Assembly (NCBI RefSeq): GCF_900199455.1
Contig: NZ_FZQR01000010.1
Coordinates: forward strand, 246,372 to 310,371
From: Mesorhizobium carmichaelinearum
GTDB taxonomy: Bacteria > Pseudomonadota > Alphaproteobacteria > Rhizobiales > Rhizobiaceae
Direction of reading: 5' to 3'
DNA: 64,000 nucleotides
Position numbers and translations under genes: made by a program. The notes beneath the pieces were generated by a model. The model saw only the letters and a list, made by a program, of their open reading frames with translations, made no database searches and had not been told where the DNA came from. Shown piece by piece: positions 42,960 to 51,712 of the stretch (the first letter of the stretch is position 1; every line of letters begins with the position of its first letter).

Positions 42960-43883
42960 ATGCAAGTTAGACCGGGGCTGGCGCGAGCGGCACTCATGCT
43001 CTCCACCGGTATGGCCATATCTGGCACAGCCGGTCTCTTTTCCATTGAGTCAGGCCAACCAACGCTCAACGTCATCTTTTTTCGCTGTGTGTTCGGTGCG
43101 ATAGCCCTCATCGGATGGACCTGCCTGCGGGAGGGATGGAAGAGCCTCTTCATCACGGACAGGGCACTGTGGCTGCTCATACTCGTCAGCGGCCTTTGCC
43201 TCGTGCTGAACTGGGTGGCGCTGTTCCAGGCCTTCAAACTGACGTCGATCGGGTTTGCAACGATCATCTATCACCTGCAGCCATTCTGGATCGTGCTGGC
43301 AGGGGCGTTGCTGCTCAAGGAGGGGCTGTCACGGCACAAACTGGGGTGGATCTGCGTCGCCTTTCTTGGCCTCGTCCTGACGATCATGCCGAAACTCGGC
43401 GTCATGCGGGCGGATCACGACTGGCTTGTCGGCGTCGGCCTGGCGCTGGTCGCGTCGCTGTTCTATGCCGCCACCACCTTGACCACGCGAGCCGTCAAAT
43501 CGGTGAAGCCGAGCGTCCTCAGCGCCATTCACTGTCTGATCGGCATCGTCGTGTTTGCGCCCTTCGTCGATCTGGCCGCACTTCAAGGCGGTGGCAACGG
43601 CATGTGGGGCTGGCTTGTCGGCCTTGGCGTCATCCACACCGGCGTCGTGTATATCTTGCTCTATTCGTCCTATCCCAGGCTGCCGATCACGATCATCGCG
43701 GCCGGGTCGTTCCTCAATCCGGTTGCCGCCTTGCTCACGGACTTTTTCGTATTCGGCCGCTCGATAAGCGCCATGCAGGGCGCCGGGCTGATCCTGATCC
43801 TGCTGGCGGGGCTTGCCGTGAATCTTGGCTGGCCGTTCGGTTTTGGCGCGGCACGCAGAGTTGCGCCGTCACAAGAAACCTGA
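42960..43883 (+). CDS. EamA/DMT-superfamily transporter
   Basis: A 307-residue inner-membrane protein with ten hydrophobic segments arranged as two EamA repeats (first around NVIFFRCVFGAIALIGW..., second around GVIHTGVVYILLYSSYPRLPITIIAAGSFLNPVAALLTDFFVF). DMT proteins export metabolites, commonly amino acids. The ATG at 42960 follows a purine-rich AAAGAGTGGAAAC stretch; other starts upstream to 42876 are in frame. It converges on the MacB-like operon with a 20-bp gap. Confidence 0.9.
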   Translation: MQVRPGLARAALMLSTGMAISGTAGLFSIESGQPTLNVIFFRCVFGAIALIGWTCLREGWKSLFITDRALWLLILVSGLCLVLNWVALFQAFKLTSIGFATIIYHLQPFWIVLAGALLLKEGLSRHKLGWICVAFLGLVLTIMPKLGVMRADHDWLVGVGLALVASLFYAATTLTTRAVKSVKPSVLSAIHCLIGIVVFAPFVDLAALQGGGNGMWGWLVGLGVIHTGVVYILLYSSYPRLPITIIAAGSFLNPVAALLTDFFVFGRSISAMQGAGLILILLAGLAVNLGWPFGFGAARRVAPSQET

Positions 43884-43903
43884 CGGTCGATCCCGCCGCG
43901 AGC

Positions 43904-45121
43904 CTATTCGTGCCGCAACGCGTCGATCGGATCGAGCCTTGCGCCGCGCAGCGCCGGGAAGAAGCCGAACACCATGCCGATCAGCGCCGAGAAGCCGACG
44001 GCGAGCAGAATGACTGCCGGGCTTGGCGCGAAGGGTATCGTCAGCGTCGCCGCGGCGAGGCCGGCCAGCCCCAGGCCGATCAGAATGCCGATGATGCCGC
44101 CGAGCAGCGACAGCACCGTCGCCTCGACCAGGAACTGGATCAGGATGTGCTTTTCATGCGCGCCGATGGCGAGCCTGATGCCGATCTCGCGGGTGCGCTC
44201 GGTGACCGAGACCAGCATGATGTTCATGATGCCGATGCCGCCGACCAGAAGGCTGACGCCGGCGACCGCACCGAGCATGCCGGTCATGGTGGTGGTGGCG
44301 CTGGCCATGGCATCGGCGATCTGGGTCATGTCGCGGATGGCGAAATCGCTCTCGCGATCGGGCGTCATGCGGCGCGCATCGCGCAAAATATCCTCGACGC
44401 GCGGCTGCAACTCGCTGGTCGGCGTGCTGTCGTCTGCGGCGATATAGATGTTGTCGATGTCGCGGTTGCCGGCGATGCGGCGCTGGTAGGCGTGCAGCGG
44501 CATCAAGACGACATTGTCCTGGTCCTGGCCGAAGCCGGTATAACCCTTGGGCTCGAGCAGGCCGATGATCTTGCAGGAGGTGCGGTTGACGCGGATGATC
44601 TCACCCTCGGGGTCGCCGGCGCCGAAGAATTGCTGGTGCACGGTCTCGCCGATCAGGCAGACGCCGGTGCCCGAGCGGGTTTCGGAATCGCTGAACGGCC
44701 GGCCCGACACCAGCTTCCAGTCGCGCGCATCGAGATAGGCGCTGTCGGTGCCGGTGACGCCCGATGTCAGGCTTTCTGTGCCGAAGATCACGCGCACCTG
44801 CTTCTGCGAGGCCGGCGAGATGGCACGTGCGCCGGTCAGATGCGCGACCAGTGCCGCAAGATCCTTTTCGGCCAGCGGCCGCACCACTTGGTCAAGCCCG
44901 CCCGGGCCGCCGGGACTGGCCGGGCGGCCAGAGCGGACGACCAGCAGGTTGCTGCCGAGCTTGGAAATGTCGGCCTTGACCTTTTGCGTGGTGCCGGAGC
45001 CGATGGTCAGCATGGCAATGACGGCGGCGACGCCGATGACGATGCCAAGCAGGGTCAGGAACGAGCGCAGCACATTGCGGCGGATGGAGCGCAGCGAGAG
45101 GCGGACGGTTTCCCAGATCAT
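43904..45121 (-). CDS. macB: ABC transporter permease, MacB/FtsX type
   Basis: A 405-residue permease: one N-terminal transmembrane helix (LRSFLTLLGIVIGVAAVIAML), a large periplasmic MacB-type domain, then three C-terminal helices (GAVAGVSLLVGGIGIMNIMLVSVTERTREIGIRLAIGA is characteristic). With the ATPase upstream (2-nt gap) and the adaptor beyond, it forms a MacAB-like mechanotransmission exporter driven from the periplasm. In E. coli the permease and ATPase are fused; here they are separate genes. Substrates could be peptides, siderophores or macrolide-like compounds. Confidence 0.9.
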   Translation of the reverse strand: MIWETVRLSLRSIRRNVLRSFLTLLGIVIGVAAVIAMLTIGSGTTQKVKADISKLGSNLLVVRSGRPASPGGPGGLDQVVRPLAEKDLAALVAHLTGARAISPASQKQVRVIFGTESLTSGVTGTDSAYLDARDWKLVSGRPFSDSETRSGTGVCLIGETVHQQFFGAGDPEGEIIRVNRTSCKIIGLLEPKGYTGFGQDQDNVVLMPLHAYQRRIAGNRDIDNIYIAADDSTPTSELQPRVEDILRDARRMTPDRESDFAIRDMTQIADAMASATTTMTGMLGAVAGVSLLVGGIGIMNIMLVSVTERTREIGIRLAIGAHEKHILIQFLVEATVLSLLGGIIGILIGLGLAGLAAATLTIPFAPSPAVILLAVGFSALIGMVFGFFPALRGARLDPIDALRHE

Positions 45122-45123
45122 GG

Positions 45124-45831
45124 TTATGCCGTCTCCATGTTCATGGAATCGGATGCGACATGGCCATCGAGGAAGCGGATGGTGCGTTCGGCATATTCGG
45201 CGACGTCTGCCTCGTGCGTGACCATGGTGACGGTCAGGCCGAGCTCCTTGTTGAGCTTTGTCAGCAGCTCCATGATCTCATGTGTGCGGGCGGTGTCGAG
45301 ATTGCCGGTCGGTTCGTCGGCAACGAGCAGCGTCGGCCTGGTGACGATGGCGCGCGCGATCGCTACGCGCTGCTGCTGGCCGCCGGAGAGTTCGGCCGGC
45401 GTGTGATGCTCGCGCCCGACAAGGCCGACCTGCGCCAGCGCCTGCATGGCAAGGTCGCGGCGCTCGCGGTTGGCCACACCGCGATAGATCAGCGGCAGTT
45501 CGACATTCTCGGCCGCCGTGGTGCGCGCCAGGAGATTATACCCCTGGAAGACGAAGCCGACATAGAGGTTGCGCAGCATGGCGCGGCGGTTGCGGTCGAG
45601 CCGGCCAGCATCGACGCCCATGAAGGAATAGGTTCCGGCCGTCGGCGTGTCGAGGCAGCCGATGATGTTCATCGCCGTCGATTTGCCGGAACCGGACGGA
45701 CCCATGATGGCGACGAACTCGCCGCGTTTGATGGCAAGGTCGACGCCGGCCAGTGCGTGCACGCGGGCCTCACCCTGGCCATAACTCTTCCAGACCTTTT
45801 CGAAGGTGATGAGGGGCGCGCCCGCGGCCAC
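45124..45831 (-). CDS. ABC transporter ATP-binding protein, MacB/LolD type
   Basis: A 235-residue ATPase. Walker A GPSGSGKST, the signature LSGGQQQRV, Walker B LLVADEPTGNLD and the H-loop TMVTHEADVA are complete. It is one gene of a three-gene operon with a 2-nt gap to the permease and a 4-nt gap from the adaptor. It energises MacB-like export rather than import. Confidence 0.95.
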   Translation of the reverse strand: MAAGAPLITFEKVWKSYGQGEARVHALAGVDLAIKRGEFVAIMGPSGSGKSTAMNIIGCLDTPTAGTYSFMGVDAGRLDRNRRAMLRNLYVGFVFQGYNLLARTTAAENVELPLIYRGVANRERRDLAMQALAQVGLVGREHHTPAELSGGQQQRVAIARAIVTRPTLLVADEPTGNLDTARTHEIMELLTKLNKELGLTVTMVTHEADVAEYAERTIRFLDGHVASDSMNMETA

Positions 45832-45835
45832 GGAA

Positions 45836-47128
45836 TCAGCTCCGCGGCTGCGAGGCGGTGATGACCTGCGCGCCTTCCTCCAGGCCGGAGGTGATCTCGG
45901 TCAGTTCGCCATCGGTCGAGCCGATCTTGACGTTGACCGGATGCGGCCGGCCGTTCTCCAGCACATAGAGCGTGCGCGAGCCATCGGTGGGGGCGGTCGC
46001 GGCCTGGCGCTGACGATTGCCGCCGGGACGGCCCATGCGGCCGGTGAACAGGTCGCTCAGGCTCCAGCCACGGGCCGCCTGCTGCGCCGGGCGATAGCGG
46101 AAGGCGCTGGCCGGCACGGTGAGCACGCCCTTGGCTTCCCTCGTGACGACAGAAACGGTGGCGGTCATGCCGGGGCGTAGCAACAGTTCGTTGTTGTCGA
46201 CCTCGAGCCGCGCATTGTAGGTGACGACGCCGTCCGTGGTGACCGAGGCGTAGGAGATGTCGCGGATTTCGGCATCGAACGGCCGATCCGGAAAGGCATC
46301 GACGGTGAAGCGGGCATGCTGGCCGGACTTGACCGCGCCGATGTCGGCCTCGTCGACCGCCGCCACCAGTTCCATGTTCCGCAAATCCGCGGCGATAATG
46401 AACAGCACCGGCGCCTGCAGCGAGGAGGCGACCGTTTGGCCGGGGTCGACCGAGCGCGTCAGCACGATGCCGTCGATCGGCGCGTAGATGGTGCTGTTGG
46501 CAAGGTCGGTCTGCTGCGATTTCAGATCGGCATTGGCGATGGCGAGATTGGCCTGAGCACTGTCGAGTGCCGCTTTGGCGCGATCGCGCGTCGCGGTTGC
46601 CGCTTCGAGCGACTGGTCGGTCGCCATGCCGCGCTTGGTCAAGGCCGCCGCGCGCACCAGCGCGCTTTCGTTCTCGGCCAGCGTCACCGTGGCATCCTCG
46701 ACATTGGCCGCCGCGCCTTTTGCGGACGCCTCGGCGCGCTCGATCTGCACCTGCAGCTTGGCGGTGTCGAGGGCGGCCAGCACGTCGCCCTTCTTCACCT
46801 GCTGGTTCTCGTTGACCGAGACCGAGCGTATGATGCCGGAAAGCTGGCTGGAAATGTCGACCTGGGTGAGCGGCTGCAGCGTGCCCGTCGCCGACACCTG
46901 GACGGTGAGGTCGGCCTTGGCGGCCGGCACGGTGGTGTAATCAATCTTGGCGGGCGTGCCCGCATACCATTGGTAGAGGCCAAGACCGGCGGCAAGCACG
47001 AGCAGGGTCAGCAACGCATAGAGCCAGCCACGCCGGCGCGACTTGCTTCGCCCCTTTTTATCGAGCCCAAGCGCCGTCTCGATGGCGGAATCCGATTCCG
47101 TCTTTGGCAGATTGACAATCTGGTCCAC
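45836..47128 (-). CDS. macA: Periplasmic adaptor, MacA-like
   Basis: A 430-residue membrane-fusion protein. The N-terminal helix (GWLYALLTLLVLAAGLGLYQWYAG, about residues 34-57) anchors it in the inner membrane; upstream is a basic cytosolic stretch (DKKGRSKSRRR). The lipoyl halves (SGIIRSVSVNENQQVKKGDVLAALDTAKLQ and IYAPIDGIVLTRSVDPGQTV) flank a long coiled-coil hairpin. It is first in the operon with the ATPase and permease genes. No outer-membrane channel gene is adjacent. The promoter is shared with the divergent phzF-family gene. Confidence 0.92.
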   Translation of the reverse strand: MDQIVNLPKTESDSAIETALGLDKKGRSKSRRRGWLYALLTLLVLAAGLGLYQWYAGTPAKIDYTTVPAAKADLTVQVSATGTLQPLTQVDISSQLSGIIRSVSVNENQQVKKGDVLAALDTAKLQVQIERAEASAKGAAANVEDATVTLAENESALVRAAALTKRGMATDQSLEAATATRDRAKAALDSAQANLAIANADLKSQQTDLANSTIYAPIDGIVLTRSVDPGQTVASSLQAPVLFIIAADLRNMELVAAVDEADIGAVKSGQHARFTVDAFPDRPFDAEIRDISYASVTTDGVVTYNARLEVDNNELLLRPGMTATVSVVTREAKGVLTVPASAFRYRPAQQAARGWSLSDLFTGRMGRPGGNRQRQAATAPTDGSRTLYVLENGRPHPVNVKIGSTDGELTEITSGLEEGAQVITASQPRS

Positions 47129-47229
47129 GCTGGACCCCTATGATGCGCAATGTCCCTATCTGTTCACAGATCAGGCTTGATGGTCCGAATATCAAATTAA
47201 ATTTCGCCCATGTTGGGATTGAGGCAGGA

Positions 47230-48138
47230 ATGCAAACCCGGAATTACTTACTTTACGATGTGTTTACGACCGAGCGACTGGCCGGCAACCCGCTGGCGGT
47301 GGTGTTGGATTGCAAAGGTCTGGACACGGTCGCGATGCAGGCCATCGCGCGCGAATTCAACCTGTCCGAATCGGTCTTTGTGCTGCCCCCGGACAATCCC
47401 AAGCATAAAAACCGCATCCGCATCTTCACGCCCGACTATGAAATGCCGTTCGCCGGCCATCCAACGGTGGGTTCGGCAATCGCGCTCGCGGAACTCTCCG
47501 GCGAGGGCAGCGCCGGCATCTTCGTGCTGGAAGAAAACATCGGCCCGGTGCGCTGCGCCGTCAGCACGCATGATGGCGCCACCTTCGCCGAGTTCGATCT
47601 CGCCAAATTGCCGGAGCCGCTGGAACTGTCCGCCGACCCGCAGGCGATCGGTGCCGCCCTCGGCCTGGCGCCGCATGAGATCGGTTTCGAGAATCACCGC
47701 GTCGCCTTCTGGTCGGCGGGCGTGCCCTATGTGACGATTCCGGTCACCAATCTCGAAGCGGCGGGCCGTATCCGGCTGGACAACCAGGCGTGGTCGGAAC
47801 TGGCGCCGCGCAAGAGCGACTGGGCCTTCGCCAGTCCCTATGTCTATTGCCGCGAGACGGTGAACCACGAAAGCGCGTTCCATGTCCGCATGATCGTGCC
47901 CGGCACACCTTCCTATGAAGACCCGGCGACGGGTTCGGCGGCGGCCGCCTTCGCCGGCGCCATCATGCATTTCGACGGCCCGACGGATGGCATTTCACAG
48001 CTGTGGATCGAACAGGGGCTGGAGATGGGCCGGCCGTCACGCATCCGCCTCGAACTGACTGTGCAAGGCGGAAAACTGGCCGCCGCGCGCATTGGCGGCC
48101 ATGCGGTGAAGGTGGCGGAAGGCAGACTGTTCGTGTGA
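47230..48138 (+). CDS. PhzF-family isomerase/epimerase-like protein
   Basis: A 302-residue protein of the PhzF fold (related to diaminopimelate epimerase but using a Glu rather than Cys pair). The catalytic Glu in FNLSESVFVL, DYEMPFAGHPTVGSA and the C-terminal EDPATGSAAAAFAGA are hallmarks. The metabolic role in non-phenazine bacteria is unknown, so a phenazine role should not be assumed. I use ATG 47230 (MQTRNYLLYDVFTTER); the frame opens at 47140 within an AT-rich leader. It is divergent from the MacAB-like operon. Confidence 0.92.
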   Translation: MQTRNYLLYDVFTTERLAGNPLAVVLDCKGLDTVAMQAIAREFNLSESVFVLPPDNPKHKNRIRIFTPDYEMPFAGHPTVGSAIALAELSGEGSAGIFVLEENIGPVRCAVSTHDGATFAEFDLAKLPEPLELSADPQAIGAALGLAPHEIGFENHRVAFWSAGVPYVTIPVTNLEAAGRIRLDNQAWSELAPRKSDWAFASPYVYCRETVNHESAFHVRMIVPGTPSYEDPATGSAAAAFAGAIMHFDGPTDGISQLWIEQGLEMGRPSRIRLELTVQGGKLAAARIGGHAVKVAEGRLFV

Positions 48139-48186
48139 CCATCTGCGGCACTTAAGCGATTTGTCGGGAAATGATTCCGGCAGGGC

Positions 48187-48215
48187 TAGACATGACCGAT
48201 GGTGGCGGCTATATG
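48187..48215 (+). promoter_or_regulatory. Promoter of tRNA-Lys
   Basis: TAGACA at 48187-48192, a 17-nt spacer and TATATG at 48210-48215, ending 30 bp before the tRNA. Both boxes are close to the sigma-70 consensus used by alphaproteobacteria. Confidence 0.65.
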
Positions 48216-48245
48216 CCCGCCAACGCCGGTTTTTGCCGGCCGAGT

Positions 48246-48321
<76 letters not shown>

Positions 48322-48594
48322 AATTCTTCAAAGACTTGGTGGAAAGACCCTGAAACAGGGCGAGAAAATGAGCCTGCCTGAGGCCGGCTCACCATGAGGC
48401 AGATGCAGTGTGTGCACCTGCAACGGTCGGATTCGCGTCAACAGCGACGCACACCGGAACGGCGGCGCGAGGCGTCAGGATTGCCCGGCATTCTTCGTCA
48501 TCCAGGGCGTTGAGTTCTTTCTCTACGAACGGCCTTGTCCACCACTTCAGAAGCGGTCCGAATAATGGGCTCAACCTCGTCTCTAAGACTTTGG
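48322..48594. other. Gene-free stretch after tRNA-Lys
   Basis: About 270 bp with no supported gene. It contains a CCCTG-AAA-CAGGG hairpin and a TGAGCC...GGCTCA inverted repeat shortly after the tRNA, without a U-run. The composition falls in GC toward the methyltransferase. I see no second copy of the tRNA 3' end that would mark an integration site. Confidence 0.5.
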
Positions 48595-49608
48595 TTAAAG
48601 CCACGATCCGACAAGCCGCCGCAATGACCCCAGCATTGCCGCTGGTCGGCGCGGCTCTGATGGTGTTTGCGCCAAGCTCGCGTGAAGCTGGCTGAGCGCC
48701 GTCATGTACGGCAGGGCGATCGTGAAATCGTGCTGATCCGGCTCGTCCTTCCGGACTGCCACGCCTATCGGCCCGTTGTCGATGCCGACGCCTTGGGCGA
48801 TGGCGAGGCGAAAGCCAGCGCGGTCGAATGCAGAATAGAGGAACGCCATCGACCAACCGCTCTCGAACCATCCGAACTTGCGAATGCAGTAGATGGACAG
48901 CGCGTCGGTACGCATGCCCCAATGCTTCCAATTGTCGTTGATGGGCTCGCCCGCGAAAGCGATCTTTCCTCCGGGTTTCAGAAAACGGCCGACGCGTTCG
49001 AGTGCCGCCCAAGGGCGAACCGCGTGGTGGAGGCATTCGTAAAACAGCGCCGCGTCAAAACGATCGCCGGTCTCCAGTTCGTCAAAGGTCGAGCGGATCG
49101 CTGTTATTGGCAAGCCACGTCGCTCGGCCCGTTTCCGGTTCAGCTCAATGAAGTCGGGATTGATATCGACTGCGGTTACCTCGGCCCCGCAGAAGGCCAG
49201 GATTTCGGAACTCAAACCCCAACCGCTACCCATGTCCAGGATCTTGGGAGCCGGTGGCACATTGGCAGCCATCAAGGCTGACAGCACGGCACGCGAATGC
49301 TTTGCGAGAAAGGCAGTGTGTCTATGGCCGTACGGGTTCGCTGTGTCGATCCGCTCGGCCACGCCAACTGGAAACTGCTCGCCTGTCTCCTGGTCGAAGC
49401 GTCGGCCGGACAGTTCTTCATAGAGAGCGATCTGTTGCGCGACATAGGCCTCGGAAAAAGGATCGAGCGTTTGATCAACAACGGTCTCGAATTCAATTCG
49501 GAAGTCGCTAATGTACGGCGCGCAATCCGGATGTTGGATCCCGTTTCGACTGTCGCACTGTCGCACAAATTCGTCGAGATCCGACGATCGAACTGCTCCA
49601 GCCCGCAT
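48595..49608 (-). CDS. SAM-dependent class I methyltransferase, unknown substrate
   Basis: A 337-residue protein with the class I motif ILDMGSGWGLSSEILAFCGAEVTAVDINPDF (motif I and acidic loop), FDAALFYECLHHAV (motif II) and LERVGRFLKPGGKIAFAGEP (motif III). Flanking N- and C-terminal regions (about 120 and 110 residues) resemble no family I know. I prefer ATG 49608, preceded by GGGGGATAACAATT; the frame extends to 49665. The coding sequence looks less GC-rich than its neighbours and stands alone beside a tRNA gene, consistent with horizontal transfer. The target may be a glycan, lipid or small molecule. Confidence 0.82.
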   Translation of the reverse strand: MRAGAVRSSDLDEFVRQCDSRNGIQHPDCAPYISDFRIEFETVVDQTLDPFSEAYVAQQIALYEELSGRRFDQETGEQFPVGVAERIDTANPYGHRHTAFLAKHSRAVLSALMAANVPPAPKILDMGSGWGLSSEILAFCGAEVTAVDINPDFIELNRKRAERRGLPITAIRSTFDELETGDRFDAALFYECLHHAVRPWAALERVGRFLKPGGKIAFAGEPINDNWKHWGMRTDALSIYCIRKFGWFESGWSMAFLYSAFDRAGFRLAIAQGVGIDNGPIGVAVRKDEPDQHDFTIALPYMTALSQLHASLAQTPSEPRRPAAMLGSLRRLVGSWL

Positions 49609-49886
49609 AATTGTTATCCCCCCGCGTATGCGCTGACCTATAAGCACATACGGGGACTTGAACAAGCAATTCTGGTTGACTGTACAGTGTGCCCTCTATG
49701 CTGCCCGACAACCATTTAGAAAGTTTCGGGCACGGCTAGCTAAATCGAGCGCGCGCAAAATTTGGACGACAACTACAGTATTGGCAACACCGGAAGGTGC
49801 CTGGAGTCGTCCGTCACAGCCCCCTTACTTAAATGGATCGGGGTCATAGGCGTCAGGGAATCCGCATTGGAAGACGCCCTCCGCGA

Positions 49887-50897
49887 TCATTTCTCCGACA
49901 CCCCCGCCTCGGCAAAGCTTGCCATCCTTGCATGGCACTCCAGCGCCGAGCGGACGATGTTGACGGCGAGGCAGGCGCCGGAGCCTTCGCCAAGCCGCAT
50001 GCCGAGATCGAGCAGGGGTGGCAGGCCGAGGGCTTCGAGCAGGCCGCGATGGCCCGATTCTGCCGAGACATGGGCCGCGATGGTGTGAGAGAGGCCTGTC
50101 GGATGCAGCCTTGCCAGCGGCGCGGCGGCAGCTGTGCAGACGAAGCCGTCGAGCAGCACGGGAATGCCGAGATGACGGGCGGCCAGCGTGGCACCGAAGA
50201 TGGCGGCGAGTTCGCGGCCGCCGAGTGAAGCGGCAACGCCCAGCGGGTCTGCAAGGGCGGCGGCATGGCGCTTGAGGCCTGCTTCGATGGCGACCACCTT
50301 GCGCTTCAGGCCGGCATCGTCGACGCCGGTGCCACGCCCGGTCCATTTTTGCGCCCCGCCGCCGAACAGCGCCGCTGAAATGGCGGCCGCCGGCGTGGTG
50401 TTACCGATGCCCATTTCGCCGAAGCAGACCAGGTCGAGATCATCAGTCACGGCGTCATAGCCTGCCGAAACCGCGGCAAGGAAGGCCTTCTCGTCCATCG
50501 CCGGCACCTGCGTGAAGTCGCCGGTGGGATGGTCGAGATCGAGCGGGATGACATCGAGCTCGGCGCCGGCGATGCGGGCGAGCTGGTTGATGGCGGCGCC
50601 GCCGCCGGCGAAATTCGCCACCATCTGCACGGTGACCTCCGACGGGAAGGCCGATACGCCTTGCGCGGTGACGCCATGGTTGCCGGCGAAGACGAATACT
50701 TTCACCCGGTCGAGCCTGGGCATGTCGCGGCCCTGCCAGCGCGCCAGCCAGGCGGCGATGGTCTCCAGCCGGCCGAGGCTGCCTTGCGGCTTGGTCAGCG
50801 TGTCCTGGCGGCTGGCAACGGCCTTTGCCGCGGCATCGCTGCCGGCAGGCAGATCGAGGCAGGCGGCACGCAATTCATCGAGGGATTTGAAGGGCAT
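49887..50897 (-). CDS. cobT: Nicotinate-nucleotide-dimethylbenzimidazole phosphoribosyltransferase
   Basis: A 336-residue enzyme that activates 5,6-dimethylbenzimidazole to alpha-ribazole phosphate, the lower ligand of cobalamin. It has KVFVFAGNHGVTAQGVSAFPSEVT, GEMGIGNTTPAAAISAALF and the C-terminal SGACLAVNIVRSALECHARMASFAEAGVSEK. It is called cobU in Pseudomonas denitrificans nomenclature. It is the last gene of the minus-strand cob set, 38 nt after cobS. DMB synthase (bluB) is not here. Confidence 0.96.
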   Translation of the reverse strand: MPFKSLDELRAACLDLPAGSDAAAKAVASRQDTLTKPQGSLGRLETIAAWLARWQGRDMPRLDRVKVFVFAGNHGVTAQGVSAFPSEVTVQMVANFAGGGAAINQLARIAGAELDVIPLDLDHPTGDFTQVPAMDEKAFLAAVSAGYDAVTDDLDLVCFGEMGIGNTTPAAAISAALFGGGAQKWTGRGTGVDDAGLKRKVVAIEAGLKRHAAALADPLGVAASLGGRELAAIFGATLAARHLGIPVLLDGFVCTAAAAPLARLHPTGLSHTIAAHVSAESGHRGLLEALGLPPLLDLGMRLGEGSGACLAVNIVRSALECHARMASFAEAGVSEK

Positions 50898-50935
50898 GGG
50901 GGCAAGGTCTCCGGAAGGAATTAAGTCGAAGGGAA

Positions 50936-51712
50936 TCAGGAAAGGGCGACGGAAGCGACGAGAAGCACCGCGATTTCGCTGACCTGCTGCAAGGCGCCGA
51001 TCGTGTCACCGGTCTGGCCACCGATCTGGTTGAGGCAAAGGGCGTGGAAAGCGGCAAACAGCAGGCCAAGCAGGATGAGCGCAGCGATCGCACCGCCGAT
51101 CCCGAGCAGGAGAAGCGGGATCGCGCCAAGCACCGCGCCGGCAATTGCGGTTTCCAGCGAGACGGTGCCGGCGCCGGCCGAGAGGCCGTCGGAACGCGCC
51201 GGGGGCAAGAGGTGCATGAAGGCGCCCAGCACGCCACGCGAGGCCGCATGCGCGGCAACAAGGGCAAAGAGCGCCTGAGTGGGATCCACCAGTTCCGAAA
51301 GCACATTCCAGCGGATGAGCAGCGACAGGGCCAGCGCCATGGCACCGTAGGCGCCAATGCGGCTGTCGCGCATGATGTCGAGTTTGCGGCCGCGCGACTT
51401 GCCGCCGCCAAAGCCGTCCGCGACATCGGACAGTCCATCCTCGTGCAGGCAGCCGGTGGTGAGCACGGTTGCGACAAGGGCAAGTGCCGCCGCTGGCCCC
51501 ATGGCAAGCCCAAACCGTTCCGCCGTGGCAAAGACGATGGCGCCGATCAGGCCGACGACGAGGCCGGCAATGGGCGCGGCCCAAATCGCTGCGGCGAGGC
51601 TGCGGCCGCGAAAGTCGAGGTCGGGCAGGGGCAGGCGGGTGAAGAAAACCAGGCAAAGCGCGATGTCGTCGAGGATTTGCCGGGGCGACAGGGTCAAATT
51701 CGGGAGCTTCAC
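50936..51712 (-). CDS. cobS: Adenosylcobinamide-GDP ribazoletransferase (cobalamin synthase)
   Basis: A 258-residue integral membrane enzyme that joins adenosylcobinamide-GDP to alpha-ribazole phosphate, completing cobalamin. CLVFFTRLPLPD near the N-terminus and CLHEDGLSDVADGFGGGKSRGRKLDIMRDSRIGAYG (acidic metal site) are diagnostic, with several membrane helices. It is called cobV in Pseudomonas nomenclature and is distinct from the chelatase subunit CobS. Its start overlaps the cobB stop by 4 nt. Confidence 0.95.
   Translation of the reverse strand: MKLPNLTLSPRQILDDIALCLVFFTRLPLPDLDFRGRSLAAAIWAAPIAGLVVGLIGAIVFATAERFGLAMGPAAALALVATVLTTGCLHEDGLSDVADGFGGGKSRGRKLDIMRDSRIGAYGAMALALSLLIRWNVLSELVDPTQALFALVAAHAASRGVLGAFMHLLPPARSDGLSAGAGTVSLETAIAGAVLGAIPLLLLGIGGAIAALILLGLLFAAFHALCLNQIGGQTGDTIGALQQVSEIAVLLVASVALS

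Noticed and set aside
43115..45406. 763-residue plus-strand frame
   Set aside because: Runs across the DMT gene in a wrong frame and antisense to the MacB-like permease and ATPase; Asp/Arg-rich translation typical of GC-rich shadows.
48322..49900. Integrative element with attL/attR at tRNA-Lys
   Set aside because: No integrase gene and no second copy of the tRNA 3' end in the nearby sequence.
50898..50935. Cobalamin riboswitch ahead of cobT or elsewhere among the cob genes
   Set aside because: Only 38 bp is available, and I see no B12-box-like conserved core in any gap of the visible cob region. One could lie upstream of cobN beyond the window.
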